Origin: a virus
Virus record (IMG/VR): IMGVR_UViG_3300010411_000002
Span: 1-48,585 of that record
Reading direction: 5' to 3' (one strand)
Length of the DNA: 48,585 bases
Shown: positions 22,087 through 30,502 of the stretch, piece after piece
Position numbering within the stretch: the stretch's first letter is position 1
Layout: each line of letters begins with the position of its first letter
Translations under genes and position numbers: made by a program
Notes under the pieces: model-generated
The model's input: the letters and a program-made list of their open reading frames with translations, nothing else
What the model was told of the DNA's origin: nothing
Database searches by the model: none

Positions 22087-23438
22087 ATCACTCCTATAAA
22101 GTCGATTGTTGCGTCAATTCCCGGCATCTCAGTCGGTTCATTTCCAGCCATGCCTCCATTCCATGCGACATAATACTCAAACGCTACGTATTGTACAGCA
22201 CCGGCTGCAATCGGTAAATCAATATATATATCATTTTCAGCAGCTATATTTTTAACCCAACTATCTGCGTCATATGCTATCCAATCAGTTGTTTCGTTTA
22301 CAAGGTCGGAACATCCAACCCGTTTTTCTGAATAATGATCCTCAGAATTTTGATGCAAAAATAGAGAAAACTTTTTCCCATTACCGTCAAGTATTATACA
22401 TGCAAAATACCTATGAAGCCCACCAAGATCGGACCAATCGCAATCTCCGATCGCTGTCCCTTTGAATTTTATTTTTGACGCAGATGGCAGAATTGCTGCC
22501 CCAGGTTGATATTTCCACCAATTTCCGTACTCTAAAAAGCCTTTTGTCGGAAATCCTGAATTATCAACATCCGGTATAGTAATATTAAACACGCCGTCGA
22601 TAATTGTTTGTGTCGCTGCTGACATACCACGCCATATCGTTGAATCAGATAATGTGGCATATTTGCTATATTCCCATGGCCACTTTGACGTAATCGCCGG
22701 TCCATTCCAGGGTTCCGTCCATCCACACTCAGACGGATTGCTTTTAAATCCAATAACTTTTGGACTATTCCAATCTTGCCCGACAAACTGGACTACAACG
22801 CCGTCATCAACGGCGAACGCCTCATGGTCGCAATCCATGTAGTCAATATCGACAGCCGATAAAGACCCCGTTTGGTTGATATCTAAGCTCTGCGCACTCG
22901 ACAACGCAGCATCAAGTGTTACGTCGCATTGATTATTTACCGTGTCAATCGCCGTTATTGTCCCTGTCCGAAACGTCGGCATAAATTTCTGCCAGCCAGG
23001 GAGGATACTCCACAGCAGATAAGTCCCGACCGAGTGAATGTTTAGATTCGGATTCATTTGCCCGTGCGTTGCATAGTCAAACGTGTTACTCACATATCCA
23101 GGATGGATGTATATATCTCCGATTTCTCCGGGAACCTCGATTGTACCAACGTAGCTGCCAACTGCAAGTCCGGTCGTATAGTCCACGCACCAGGCGTCCG
23201 TTTCATAGTTTTCCGGAAAATTCGACTGAATATAATTTTTCCGAAGCCTCAAAGCATTAAGCGATAGCTGCACATTGCTTTTTTCCGTCCCGTCCGCCAT
23301 GGCCGCTATAGTTGCAGCCAGATCAGCGATACGGGCATCGAGCTTTGTAATCTCAGAATCAGTGTTGGCATCATCGAAAAGCACCTCAACCCGGTATTTC
23401 CCATCGCCATATTCTGATATGATTTTTGCCTTGCCCAT
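22083..23438 (-). CDS. Tail-tip / baseplate-associated protein (451 aa)
   Basis: Begins MGKAKIISEYGDGKYRVEVLFD, then a short coiled coil with KSNVQLSLNALRLRKNYI, and a beta-rich middle with OB-like runs (FRTGTITAIDTVNNQCDVTLD). The C-terminal 200 residues look like a lectin-type beta-sandwich. A structural tail component is inferred from position and composition. Confidence 0.6.
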   Translation of the reverse strand: MGKAKIISEYGDGKYRVEVLFDDANTDSEITKLDARIADLAATIAAMADGTEKSNVQLSLNALRLRKNYIQSNFPENYETDAWCVDYTTGLAVGSYVGTIEVPGEIGDIYIHPGYVSNTFDYATHGQMNPNLNIHSVGTYLLWSILPGWQKFMPTFRTGTITAIDTVNNQCDVTLDAALSSAQSLDINQTGSLSAVDIDYMDCDHEAFAVDDGVVVQFVGQDWNSPKVIGFKSNPSECGWTEPWNGPAITSKWPWEYSKYATLSDSTIWRGMSAATQTIIDGVFNITIPDVDNSGFPTKGFLEYGNWWKYQPGAAILPSASKIKFKGTAIGDCDWSDLGGLHRYFACIILDGNGKKFSLFLHQNSEDHYSEKRVGCSDLVNETTDWIAYDADSWVKNIAAENDIYIDLPIAAGAVQYVAFEYYVAWNGGMAGNEPTEMPGIDATIDFIGVI

Positions 23439-25279
23439 CAGTCCTCGGTTACTTCCATATTTTGCGTTAATGTGTTGATATTTAACGTTATTAGCCCGAC
23501 CGTTATTGAGTCGGTGTCATACGTTGCCGTGTCTCCTGGTCTCAAATAAAAGTCCGGTTCACTGCTCCTGAATCGCAGTTTACCGTTTGCCTGCAACACT
23601 CTGAGCGTCACATTTCTAAGCTCCGTTGTTTTCGCCGAATACGTTTCAGTCCGATGACCTGATAATGTAATCGATTGATTTGTAGCCCCCCTATCTGTCC
23701 GTATCGACTCAAAATCAACTCTAATTATTTCTTCTCTGACACTCTCAATATTATTCACATACGCAATCATTTCGATTTTTAATTGTCCGTTTAGCCTGGC
23801 ATTAACGGAGGCTGAATAGTCATCGATGTTTGGGATTGTAACCGACAGATAAGATGGATCCCCGCTCCGGTGTCTGGCCTGAAAGCTTTCAATAGGGATT
23901 ACGATATCAGTTGTTCCGTCCGCATCGCCTGTCAGCGTCATTTCGTATCGCAATGAATACAGGCCATTGTAAAGTCTGAGCCACTCAGAAAAGTTGAAAA
24001 CGTGAACCGCATCGGAAACGCCAATCCCAGCCGTGAAATGACGATTACATGAAACCTGCCTTGAATTTACAGTGTCCGAAAATCCGAGTCCGTCCGGAGC
24101 GCAATGCCGGTATTTTGTTTTTATCCTGCTATTTGAATCGCCGAAACCAATACCGTCCTCGGTATGCCGATTATATGACGATATGCGCTGCTGACTATCT
24201 GAAAAGCCGATACCTGCTGAAAAACCATAAACGATTTCATACTGAGCCGAACTGATATAGCATACATCATCATCAACAGCAGACCAATCAGAGTCAGTAT
24301 TTTTTGTGAACGTGTCGCCGCTCTGCTCAAACATTACGACGGGCGTTGAAGAATTTGTCGTTCCTACAATCAGATGCGCACCATCAGCAGACCAGCAAAG
24401 CGATTTAACATTTGCTGCTGCCTCGACAGATTTTTCCCATGTTAAAGAATCAGTTGCTACGCTATAAAGTTCAAAATATGCATTTGCCCCCAATGTTGAT
24501 ACAAACCAATTTCCGTCCGGCGAAAAAGCAGCTTGTGATGTAGAACCTTTATATAGATATGGCGACGGACTGCATATTTGCCATTCCTCCTCTACATCGT
24601 CATATGTGAAAGCATATCGCCAAGCCGTGAATATTTTACTATCCGGTGACCATTGGATTGCAATTCCGTAAGAGTTCTGAAAGCTGTTTCCATCCAAATT
24701 GATAGTCATTTCAGTAAACGTGCCGTCGTCATCGTTTGAGTAAACCCAAATGTAAGGAGATTGATCGTATGATGAACTATGGCTGGCTGTTACAACTACA
24801 TAATTCCCATCCGGAGATATGGCCGCATGACAGTAATATCGTTTTGATGTAAGCCCGGTTGATGTTTGCGCTGTATATGTCCCATTTACAAGGCGGTAAA
24901 CTTTCGGAGCATGGCCAGAATCAGAATAATAATGTCCTACAATCCATTCCAAATCATCAGTAATTGTTATATTAAATATTCTCCCGCCAAACGTGCTTCC
25001 CCAAAAATAATCTGAAAATTCAGAACCATATGTCCCTCCTGATCCCCTTGAAACATATCCGATTTCGGTTGGTACATCGCCTCCCCCCCATATCCTGTTC
25101 GCATCTGCCTGAAATTGTGCAAAATTGATATAGGTTGCGGATGGGTCAATGTCTTGTTGCCAGTCATATTCGCTTGTCGCCGAGTTCCATTTATAAATTG
25201 AGACAACAGTCCCTTTATACGTCCCCTGGGCATATGTTGACGCCGTGTGTGTAATCGCCAATAACTGGTCGTAGGCCAA
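23438..25279 (-). CDS. Tail protein with WD40-like beta-propeller
   Basis: A 613-aa protein. Residues about 90-290 hold propeller-blade signatures AAISPDGNYVVVTA, IQWSPDSKIF, AAFSPDGNWFVSTLG and LCWSADGAHLIVG. Residues about 330-420 have four copies of a motif with G(I/L)G(F/V)(S/G)D spaced about 24 residues. The last 180 residues are beta-rich. A propeller in a tail gene suggests a host-surface or ligand-binding adhesin. Confidence 0.65.
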   Translation of the reverse strand: MAYDQLLAITHTASTYAQGTYKGTVVSIYKWNSATSEYDWQQDIDPSATYINFAQFQADANRIWGGGDVPTEIGYVSRGSGGTYGSEFSDYFWGSTFGGRIFNITITDDLEWIVGHYYSDSGHAPKVYRLVNGTYTAQTSTGLTSKRYYCHAAISPDGNYVVVTASHSSSYDQSPYIWVYSNDDDGTFTEMTINLDGNSFQNSYGIAIQWSPDSKIFTAWRYAFTYDDVEEEWQICSPSPYLYKGSTSQAAFSPDGNWFVSTLGANAYFELYSVATDSLTWEKSVEAAANVKSLCWSADGAHLIVGTTNSSTPVVMFEQSGDTFTKNTDSDWSAVDDDVCYISSAQYEIVYGFSAGIGFSDSQQRISSYNRHTEDGIGFGDSNSRIKTKYRHCAPDGLGFSDTVNSRQVSCNRHFTAGIGVSDAVHVFNFSEWLRLYNGLYSLRYEMTLTGDADGTTDIVIPIESFQARHRSGDPSYLSVTIPNIDDYSASVNARLNGQLKIEMIAYVNNIESVREEIIRVDFESIRTDRGATNQSITLSGHRTETYSAKTTELRNVTLRVLQANGKLRFRSSEPDFYLRPGDTATYDTDSITVGLITLNINTLTQNMEVTED

Positions 25280-25280
25280 T

Positions 25281-25856
25281 CTACACGTCCTCCCCGGTTA
25301 GCGTAATATAAACCTTAACCTCATCCCCGGAGGCCAGGCTTGACGCTGCACCTTCTGAGAAATGAGCAACCGGACCCAAAATACCGCTTGCGTATCCGGT
25401 GTCCCCCGGGGTTGCATAGTTCACCAATGCGCTGCCATACAAATTATCAGGAGCGCCCCCGGTAATTGTAAAAGTCGCCTTGTTCGCACTGTTCGTCATT
25501 TCGAGCGATGACACCCCGGCATGTTGCCATACTTTGCGATTTCCGGAATAACACGTTGCTTCCGTAAAACCAGGTGTCGCATATGTATTGCCGGTTGCAG
25601 GAGTATAGGCAGTCGCGGTTGACGAAAAAACCAGCAAATACCATGTCGAAAACGTCGTCGCAGAACTATGCACAGCAGCCAATACATGATGCACATATTG
25701 ATTCGGGCATATATTTTCCTGCCATCTGTGCGTTAACATAACGCCGTCCCGCCAATGTTCGACGTGATGAACACTCGATATTTTCACCTTTTGCAATTTT
25801 TTTTTCCGGATAATTTCACGCCCCGATTTTACGTTTATTCCGATAGTCTCTTTCAT
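25281..25856 (-). CDS. Tail-associated protein (191 aa)
   Basis: Basic N-terminus (SGREIIRKKKLQKVKISS), Thr/Ala-rich beta middle (NTYATPGFTEATCYSGNRKVW), C-terminus with VKVYITLTGEDV. Located directly after the tape-measure region; a minor tail or baseplate component by position. Confidence 0.6.
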   Translation of the reverse strand: MKETIGINVKSGREIIRKKKLQKVKISSVHHVEHWRDGVMLTHRWQENICPNQYVHHVLAAVHSSATTFSTWYLLVFSSTATAYTPATGNTYATPGFTEATCYSGNRKVWQHAGVSSLEMTNSANKATFTITGGAPDNLYGSALVNYATPGDTGYASGILGPVAHFSEGAASSLASGDEVKVYITLTGEDV

Positions 25857-26200
25857 GCGATTTTTTCCTTAAAATATATCGTTGCCTTTGTTTCGCCGTT
25901 TCGCCGAATTGACAGGCTGTAAATATAACCAGTGAAATGTCCTTCCCAAAATGAGATTGTTACCTGGACTCCAGCCTCGTAAATTGCTTTTAACGTTGTC
26001 TGATCGGTTTCTGATAATCGGCATTCAAACTCAAAATTCCGGTCGCCATCAATGACGCCTGAATGAGTGTATTTGACATCACCATCCAATGTTTTAGCCC
26101 GTGATAGCCTGGCAACACTGTTATAATCCCCGGTTATCTGATAGTTTTTTATCAGTACGTGTCCTGAGCTGTCTCCGGTTACTTTACATATTGATATCAT
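25853..26200 (-). CDS. Tail-associated protein (115 aa)
   Basis: Contains DYNSVARLSRAKTLDGDV and FECRLSETDQTTLKAIYE, beta-rich, ending TIYFKEKIA. Position right after the tape measure corresponds to the lambda M-like tail-tip slot; sequence identity with M is not obvious. Confidence 0.6.
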   Translation of the reverse strand: MISICKVTGDSSGHVLIKNYQITGDYNSVARLSRAKTLDGDVKYTHSGVIDGDRNFEFECRLSETDQTTLKAIYEAGVQVTISFWEGHFTGYIYSLSIRRNGETKATIYFKEKIA

Positions 26201-28876
26201 TTATAATCCTAACAGGAGATTAACCCCCTCCTCGCTGGCCCGGATTTGAATTTGTTCTAATAGTTCATACATAATCATTTCCAAATGTGGAGCCAATCCA
26301 TCGCCATTGACTTTAATAAGCGCATCGCCTCTCTCAATAGCCTGTTTCCGTGCTTCTATTTCAGCTATTGTCGCATCGTTAAGCTGTTTCTGCATTTCCA
26401 GAAGTTGCTCACGATATTCCTGCTCTTTTCTGATCTGCCGTTCAACCGCAAACCGTTCATTAATCGAATCAGCGCCAATTAAAGCGTCAACCATGCTTGA
26501 AATAGTGTCCCCGGTATCTGCAAACATATCAGCAGTTGTTTGACTCAGCGTTTCAATACGTGCCGTTGCAGCCTCAATTTCTGCGATGTCAACATCCGCT
26601 TTAATTCTGAACATCTCTTTTGCGGCATCTGACTGGATTCTGGCATGTTCGAGGTCTGCCTCAATTTCTATTTTTGCGATATCTGACAGGCTTTTGACGT
26701 CCTTTTTGGCCTGCTCGATATCATCTTTTTTTGTCTCAACAGGGACTTCAATAGTTTTCCATTCGCCATCATGCCAGTATTCAATCGTTTTGGTCGCCGG
26801 AGTTACGTCTGCGTCGACTTCGATTTTATTTTCCTCCCCGGTCACCAGCACGCCGAGCTTTTCAAGGTCGCCTGTTAAATCGGCTGTTGCGATAACGTCA
26901 ATCTTTTTTTCGGATGGTAATTTTTCATCGACATCCTTACTGTCAAGTTTTAATATCAGGTTGCCTTCTTGATCCCTGATTTCTCCTGTTTTGGGATCAA
27001 ATATCGTGTTGTCGCCATATCCGACATCAACCTTAAAAGGGATTGTATGGTCAACAGGGGGAACTTCGCCATAAATTAAACCTAAAATCTTATCAACTGC
27101 TATCGCAACCCCACCGGCCAACGCAACGACGCCAAGAGTTATTCCAACGACCGGGTTTATAAAAGCAGCCGCACCTGTTAATATTTTTATGAGATTTGTT
27201 CCAGCCAAAAAAGCTATAGATGCGCCAAGTCCTTTTATTGCGTCACTTACACCGCCAACGAGACCGGACAACGAATTGATTATTTTAGATACGCCAAGAG
27301 CCTCTCCAGCCGCCCTTTTTTCTTCGTCCGATAAATCATTAAAATTATCAGCTAAATCTATAACCCATTTTACAGCGTCAATTAACGCACTAATCATTCC
27401 ATCAGAAACGATAATAAACGATTCAGTGGTATTGACAATTTTTTGAATTACGTTTGCCAGATCCTCGGGATCTGAGATATCAATCCCGTCAAATATCCCT
27501 GAAATGGTATCTCTTACATCAGCCATCGCATCAGCGAGTCCAGAAAAATCAACTTTTTCAAATGCTTCCGGCAAATTTTCAGCAATTTCAGCCAGGGCAT
27601 CACCGATTGAAAAACCAAAATCATCAACTATTTTTAGGACTTCATCAAACGTTCCTTTGTCTATTTCGTCAACAATAGTTTTAAAAATTTCAGTGACGCC
27701 TCCTACTGCTGACATAGCACCTTCCGACATCGCTTCGCCGACCTCAATAAACATAGCGTCTGTTGCGGATACCAACGCCCTTATTGCTCCGCCCATGCCT
27801 GATTCCATTTCGGTTGCGATATCTTGAGTTATTCCTCCTAAGCTTTCTATTTTTCTCTCAAGATCGGATACCGCCGTCGAACCCTGCTCAAGCAAAGCCT
27901 GCATCTGCGGACCACCGCGTTTTCCAAAAATATCAATCAGCGTTGCAGCCCTGTCCGTCGGATCATGTATTTTCTCAAGCCCCGATTTCATATCGTCCAT
28001 TATATCTGCAAATGGGCGCAAATTGCCGTCCGCATCCTTTACGCTAACCCCTAGTGAGTCAAGTGCGTTTCTGGCGCTACCTAAATCAATTCCAAACTCT
28101 GATGTATCAACGCCGAGTTTGTCCATTAATTTACTCATATTTGTTGATGGAGCTACGAGCGCAATTAAAATATTTCTGAGCGCAGTTCCGCCCATTTGCG
28201 CCTTATATCCTGCATTTGCAAGAACGCCCAATATTGAGGCTGTTTCGTCAAGCTCCAGTCCTAATGATTTTGCGACAGGCCCGACGAATTTAAAGGCATC
28301 ACCGAGTTCTGAAAGAGACGTGTTTGAATTGGTAAATGTTGCAGTTAGTGTGTCAGTTGCGCCAACAAGACCCTCAACACCAATGCCATATCCAGCCATG
28401 ATATTAGTGACAATATCTGCGGCCTCTCCAAGGTCAATCGCTGCGGCCTGAGCCAGGTTTAAAGTGTTTGGTAATGCCCCTATCGCATCATCTACGGACA
28501 AGCCTGCGAGCGCAAGAAATTCAAGCCCACTTGCTACCTCATCAGCAGTATATCGTGTTTTCGCACCAAGTTCTTTGACAAGATCGGTAAGGGTTTGATA
28601 CTCCGATTCTGAAGCCCCCATGACGCCTTTAACTTTTAGCATCACGTCCTCAAGATCGGCAAACTTTTTTACTGAAACTCCAAGACCTGCGGCAACGATA
28701 GCAGCAAGAGCGGCATCAACTTTTAATATCGAGTCAGCAAGATTCGCAAATGGCTGGGTTGTTTTTTTGACGGCTGAAGATAGGTTGTCAAGCTTGGAGC
28801 CTATTGTCTTTATAGTACTTCCGACTGTCTCTGTTCCCTTGAATAATATCTCAATCGTTTTTGACGTATCAGCCAT
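26201..28876 (-). CDS. Tail tape measure protein
   Basis: An 891-aa protein. N-terminal helical region with KTTQPFANLADSILKVDAAL; a TP901-type core with GLEFLALAGLSVDDAIGALP and NIMAGYGIGVEGLVGATDTL; a hydrophobic stretch near residues 570-600 (PVVGITLGVVALAGGVAIAV); and a long charged C-terminal coiled coil. These are typical for a siphovirus tape measure, which sets tail length. The ATG overlaps the frameshift product of the assembly chaperone. Confidence 0.92.
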   Translation of the reverse strand: MADTSKTIEILFKGTETVGSTIKTIGSKLDNLSSAVKKTTQPFANLADSILKVDAALAAIVAAGLGVSVKKFADLEDVMLKVKGVMGASESEYQTLTDLVKELGAKTRYTADEVASGLEFLALAGLSVDDAIGALPNTLNLAQAAAIDLGEAADIVTNIMAGYGIGVEGLVGATDTLTATFTNSNTSLSELGDAFKFVGPVAKSLGLELDETASILGVLANAGYKAQMGGTALRNILIALVAPSTNMSKLMDKLGVDTSEFGIDLGSARNALDSLGVSVKDADGNLRPFADIMDDMKSGLEKIHDPTDRAATLIDIFGKRGGPQMQALLEQGSTAVSDLERKIESLGGITQDIATEMESGMGGAIRALVSATDAMFIEVGEAMSEGAMSAVGGVTEIFKTIVDEIDKGTFDEVLKIVDDFGFSIGDALAEIAENLPEAFEKVDFSGLADAMADVRDTISGIFDGIDISDPEDLANVIQKIVNTTESFIIVSDGMISALIDAVKWVIDLADNFNDLSDEEKRAAGEALGVSKIINSLSGLVGGVSDAIKGLGASIAFLAGTNLIKILTGAAAFINPVVGITLGVVALAGGVAIAVDKILGLIYGEVPPVDHTIPFKVDVGYGDNTIFDPKTGEIRDQEGNLILKLDSKDVDEKLPSEKKIDVIATADLTGDLEKLGVLVTGEENKIEVDADVTPATKTIEYWHDGEWKTIEVPVETKKDDIEQAKKDVKSLSDIAKIEIEADLEHARIQSDAAKEMFRIKADVDIAEIEAATARIETLSQTTADMFADTGDTISSMVDALIGADSINERFAVERQIRKEQEYREQLLEMQKQLNDATIAEIEARKQAIERGDALIKVNGDGLAPHLEMIMYELLEQIQIRASEEGVNLLLGL

Positions 28877-29049
28877 TTATCCTGTTTCCCATGTTTTCGT
28901 AAAATCGGTTCCAGAGCGCAATCTCGGTGTCAGTTAAAAAACCCTGCGGGAAAATATCCGGGATTAATTCGTATAGTTGCTTATGCCCTTTGTAGCCTAA
29001 AACTAATGCCGCCCGGACTCGGCTATCACTCCAAAGGGCATCTATTCCC
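28869..29049 (-). CDS. Tail assembly chaperone extension (T-like), expressed by -1 frameshift
   Basis: An open frame without its own start that begins at the end of the 29042-29452 gene: GIDALWSDSRVRAALVLGYK and onward to WNRFYENMGNRING, about 59 residues. The 0-frame reads CCG-GGG-GAA-TAG; slipping back one base on the five-G run (29047-29051) enters this frame. Position between major tail protein and tape measure matches lambda G/T, where a -1 shift makes gpGT. Confidence 0.75.
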
Positions 29050-29452
29050 CCGGCAATGACCCCATCGCTGTTAAGGCCGTGATTTCATTTGCCAAATTAT
29101 AGAATGTTACCGGGTAGTTTCGTCCTAACCGGACGGCCTTTTCCTGCGTCATTTTAGGACTTTGAACACCAAACTCAACCATGGCTATTTTATTGACATA
29201 ATCACCCGGCAATATGTCAGACAGTCCGAGTTTTTCCTGAATCGCCTCGACAATGTCCGGGACACGATCAGCCAGAAATCGCCGGATAACCTCGTCAATG
29301 GCTTTATTCTGGTTGACACGCTCACGGGCGAAAGCAATTTCTTGCCCGTAAAGGTTCTGAATGACAAACTCTTTTTCAGAACCCTCCGGGAATATGTCCG
29401 TGTCTTCGACTTCTGGAGCTTTTATAGTTTTTGTTCGCCTCTTAAAGTTCAT
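29042..29452 (-). CDS. Tail assembly chaperone (G-like)
   Basis: A 136-aa protein starting MNFKRRTKTIKAPEVED. I use ATG 29452, not the earlier frame start at 29521, because the latter lies inside the major tail gene. It probably chaperones the tape measure; the C-terminal PGE ends at the slippery G-run. No clear motif; assignment rests on position, size and the frameshifted partner. Confidence 0.75.
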   Translation of the reverse strand: MNFKRRTKTIKAPEVEDTDIFPEGSEKEFVIQNLYGQEIAFARERVNQNKAIDEVIRRFLADRVPDIVEAIQEKLGLSDILPGDYVNKIAMVEFGVQSPKMTQEKAVRLGRNYPVTFYNLANEITALTAMGSLPGE

Positions 29453-29453
29453 T

Positions 29454-30491
29454 TTAGCTCGCAAACTCCGCACTCTCTGACTCACAGTAGATTGTGCAGT
29501 TGATTTTGTTTTGTGCGTCAATCGGATAAACCCTTGAAATGCCTAACGTTCCCTGTGTTAGTAAATACGGGTCTTTGTTCGCATCCGGATACCATTTCAC
29601 GGTTACCACATCGTTTTTCTCAGCCAGGATCGCATCAGTCAACGCATCGCCGGCCATGACAGTAAATGAGGCATCTGTTACCGAGTCGGCAACAACTGAA
29701 CCGATAGCACCAGAGCCACCAGCCCCTTTGTAATATGATTCGGAGCTTTTTGAATGGCTGACCTCCGATGGCACAAAATCAACCGTTTTCGCAAGCGTCG
29801 TAAAAGACGGCGTATAATACTGAACATAGGTTTTTTTATACGCTGCGCCCGTATGGTCAGCGGACAGCGCCTCGTTGAATTTGACATGGCTGTTTTTCTC
29901 AGATGAACTATCCGCATATTCACCCTTGCCGATGTTGAAAAACTCAAAGTCTGGATAGTCGTAGCGCTCCTGATGCGTCCCTGGAACTTGATATATCTCG
30001 CTCGATGAGATAGGCGTTGATGTAGTCGCCGCACAAATCCTAAGCTGCCCGAGTTCAACGGAGTCCGCAGGAATGTAAGGAGGGCCACCTGCGCCATCCC
30101 TGGTACTCGAAAACGTCGTGCCTGCTCCGATTGTCCCTTTGATTACAGAGATGCTACCATCTGAGGCCATTGTCACGGAATAAATAACTGCTTTATCCGC
30201 TGTCGCCGGTCTGGTGAATGTTGCATTCGTTGCTGTAACGGTTTGCAAAGAACCTTTTGAATAGGCTGTAAACCTAGCGATTGATACAGTATCGGAGCTT
30301 GAGCTTGCAGTCAGCAGGTTTCTCCCTGTAACGATACCATTTGGCCTGACTTCAGGCTCATAATCAGCTTTGCCAGACCATACGCTTCCGGCGGTGAAAA
30401 CTTGGTGGTCGCCCGAGTCCGTCATGGCGGCATAAGTTGTCAGCGTCCGCCCAAGCTCTATTTGAACTTTCCCTCTTTGTGAAGATGCCAT
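29454..30491 (-). CDS. Major tail (tube) protein
   Basis: A 345-aa Ser/Thr-rich beta protein beginning MASSQRGKVQIELG, with TAGSVWSGKADYEPEVRPNG and a C-terminal VTVKWYPDANKDPYLLTQG. Location between the terminator/GT genes and the chaperone matches lambda V. It is larger than lambda V, which suggests an added surface domain. Confidence 0.78.
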   Translation of the reverse strand: MASSQRGKVQIELGRTLTTYAAMTDSGDHQVFTAGSVWSGKADYEPEVRPNGIVTGRNLLTASSSSDTVSIARFTAYSKGSLQTVTATNATFTRPATADKAVIYSVTMASDGSISVIKGTIGAGTTFSSTRDGAGGPPYIPADSVELGQLRICAATTSTPISSSEIYQVPGTHQERYDYPDFEFFNIGKGEYADSSSEKNSHVKFNEALSADHTGAAYKKTYVQYYTPSFTTLAKTVDFVPSEVSHSKSSESYYKGAGGSGAIGSVVADSVTDASFTVMAGDALTDAILAEKNDVVTVKWYPDANKDPYLLTQGTLGISRVYPIDAQNKINCTIYCESESAEFAS

Positions 30492-30502
30492 TTTATTGTC
30501 TC

